Shown here: positions 6,083 through 6,703 of the stretch, piece after piece
Layout: each line of letters starts with the position of its first letter
How positions within the stretch are numbered: the stretch's first letter is position 1
Source: an uncultured Bacilli bacterium
GTDB lineage: Bacteria; Bacillota_I; Bacilli_A; RF39; UBA660
DNA: 6,703 nucleotides
NCBI GenBank assembly: GCA_947853365.1
Contig: CANTWQ010000002.1
Span: 1-6,703, forward strand
Direction: 5' to 3'
Made by a program: the position numbers and the translations under genes
Notes under the pieces: model-generated
The model's input: only the letters and a program-made list of their open reading frames with translations
What the model was told of the DNA's origin: nothing
The model's database searches: none

Positions 6083-6142
6083 AAGAAACGGGAGAATTCG
6101 ACAAAAGATGCCAAAACTTGTCAATATCTCCTGTTTCTTTTT
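6083..6142 (+). terminator. Large-hairpin rho-independent terminator of the pgk-tpiA unit
   Basis: AAGAAACGGGAGA (6083-6095) pairs with TCTCCTGTTTCTT (6127-6139) over 13 positions with one G-U pair, followed by TTT. Inside the 31-nt loop a second short stem forms between GACAA (6100-6104) and TTGTC (6118-6122). The T-rich right arm plus T-tract suit intrinsic termination. The loop also holds a Spo0A-binding consensus, so the same bases may serve as DNA operator and RNA terminator. Confidence 0.82.
6097..6106 (-). promoter_or_regulatory. 0A box (Spo0A binding site) upstream of spo0A
   Basis: The complementary strand reads TTTTGTCGAA, containing a perfect match to the established 0A box TGTCGAA. 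A weaker, oppositely oriented half-site, TTGTCAA, lies at 6118-6124. Position upstream of spo0A suggests autoregulation, as known in Bacillus. The box centre is about 70 bp upstream of the predicted start site, further than typical class II activation sites. Confidence 0.68.
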
Positions 6143-6168
6143 GTACGCTTTTCTTGTATAATGATAAT
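6141..6168 (+). promoter_or_regulatory. Probable spo0A promoter
   Basis: A perfect -10 TATAAT lies at 6157-6162, but the region 17 bp upstream (TTTCTT, 6134-6139, within the terminator stem) is a poor -35. Overlapping it, GATAAT (6163-6168) pairs with TTGTAC (6141-6146) at 16 bp spacing. Either would start transcription close to 6169-6175. The weak -35 is consistent with an activated promoter. No clear sigma-H promoter was found. Confidence 0.6.
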
Positions 6169-6170
6169 GA

Positions 6171-6203
6171 TAGTAGTAAGTAGTATGTAAAAGTAGTAGT
6201 AAG
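6171..6203 (+). repeat. TAGTA-rich direct repeats in the spo0A leader
   Basis: TAGTAGTAAG occurs exactly at 6171-6180 and 6194-6203 (23 bp period), with a related TAGTATGTAA at 6181-6190 between them. The array fills the predicted 5' untranslated leader and ends just before the ribosome binding site. Its purpose is unknown; it could bind a regulator, affect translation, or be simple low-complexity sequence. Confidence 0.6.
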
Positions 6204-6212
6204 AAAGGATGG
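6204..6212 (+). promoter_or_regulatory. Ribosome binding site of spo0A
   Basis: AAAGGATGG is an imperfect Shine-Dalgarno with 11 nt to the ATG at 6224, slightly long. An in-frame ATG at 6209 lies inside this site and has no good site of its own, so 6224 is preferred. The resulting MKKTRLLMIDDN aligns end to end with the Spo0A family N-terminus. Confidence 0.65.
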
Positions 6213-6223
6213 AAACTATAACT

Positions 6224-6703
6224 ATGAAAAAGACAAGACTACTTATGATTGATGATAATAACAATCTAGTAGAAATGATGAAGGAGTACTTTAAAAATAA
6301 TACGGAAATTGAACTTTCTTTATCCGCATCCGACGGAAATATGGGGATGGATTATATCGAGCATCGCCAAAATGAATATGATCTCATTATTCTCGATTTG
6401 ATTATGCCTCATAAGGATGGTATTTCTGTTTTAGAAGAAATGAGAGAAAAAAATATCAACAAGAAAGTGATCGTTTTGACTTCGTATAATTCACCGGATA
6501 TGATTCGCAAAGCGTCGGAGTTTGGAATCAATTATTTTATTCTAAAGCCATTTGAATTATCAGAAGTAGAAAAACGAATCAAAGAATGCATGGGAAAAGA
6601 AAATTATCAAAACCAATCATTTGATGTTTACTATAATAACTTACAAATTTCGATTACGAAAATATTACATGAATTAGGAGTTCCTTCTCATATTAAAGGA
6701 TAT
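6224..6703 (+). CDS. spo0A: Stage 0 sporulation response regulator Spo0A (3'-truncated by window edge)
   Basis: Master transcription factor for entry into sporulation, activated by phosphorylation; cytosolic. The first 160 codons are present and the frame is open to the last base. The receiver domain (about 3-122) shows the acidic pocket Asp10-Asp11 in MIDDNNN, the phosphoacceptor Asp58 in LILDLIMPHKDG-like sequence (55-66), the switch Thr86 in VLTSY and the conserved Lys108 in ILKPF. After a short linker the DNA-binding domain begins, and LHELGVPSHIKGY (148-160) is the diagnostic Spo0A C-domain opening (IHEIGVPAHIKGY in Bacillus), which separates it from other response regulators. The rest of the helix-turn-helix is outside the window. 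The gene follows the glycolytic unit, whereas in Bacillus and many clostridia it follows spoIVB. A 0A box upstream suggests autoregulation. Confidence 0.95.
   Translation, partial: MKKTRLLMIDDNNNLVEMMKEYFKNNTEIELSLSASDGNMGMDYIEHRQNEYDLIILDLIMPHKDGISVLEEMREKNINKKVIVLTSYNSPDMIRKASEFGINYFILKPFELSEVEKRIKECMGKENYQNQSFDVYYNNLQISITKILHELGVPSHIKGY

Noticed and set aside
6074..6100. Possible sigma-H promoter upstream of spo0A around GAATTC (6094-6099)
   Set aside because: A GAAT element is present but no AGGA-type -35 lies at the proper spacing, so the known Bacillus sigma-H arrangement is not supported.

Overview
This A/T-rich window encodes everything on the + strand. The organism looks like a low-GC Gram-positive bacterium (Bacillota, probably class Bacilli in the broad sense). 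The grounds are strong AAGGAGG-type ribosome binding sites, a gap/pgk/tpiA glycolytic neighbourhood, a glycolipid-type GT4 enzyme and a recognisable Spo0A, the master regulator of sporulation, which implies a spore former or a recent descendant of one. TGA is used as a real stop codon (overlapping ATGA junctions at 3929-3932 and 5155-5158), so this is not a genetic-code-4 Mollicute. The genus cannot be fixed from sequence alone.

Layout. (1) 1-738: C-terminal two thirds of glyceraldehyde-3-phosphate dehydrogenase, closed by a terminator that begins inside its stop codon. (2) 772-1301: a monocistronic Nudix hydrolase gene with its own promoter and terminator. (3) 1319-6142: a tightly packed six-gene transcription unit: pgk, a 128-aa protein of unknown function (possibly a degenerate GNAT fold), a YbhN/MprF-type flippase-like membrane protein, a GT4 glycosyltransferase of the diacylglycerol-glucosyltransferase type, tpiA, and a 55-aa single-pass membrane protein. 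Gaps are 13 nt or less and three junctions overlap. A long hairpin terminator closes the unit. (4) 6157-6703: promoter, leader and first 160 codons of spo0A, which runs off the window.

How the genes fit together. gap, pgk and tpiA are the triose-phosphate part of glycolysis. Placing two likely membrane-glycolipid genes between pgk and tpiA, with stop/start overlaps, suggests that glycolipid synthesis is co-expressed with central carbon flux. That is an inference from layout. The last terminator carries a perfect Spo0A-binding consensus (0A box) in its loop, just upstream of spo0A, so the end of the glycolytic unit and the spo0A control region share the same DNA.

No rRNA, tRNA, CRISPR array, insertion sequence or phage gene was seen. 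No stretch over 300 bases lacks a gene; the longest non-coding interval is about 170 bases (6055-6223). The most notable points are the mixed glycolysis/lipid operon, the 0A box within a terminator, the unannotated 55-aa membrane protein, and key-residue changes in the Nudix, PGK and TPI proteins.
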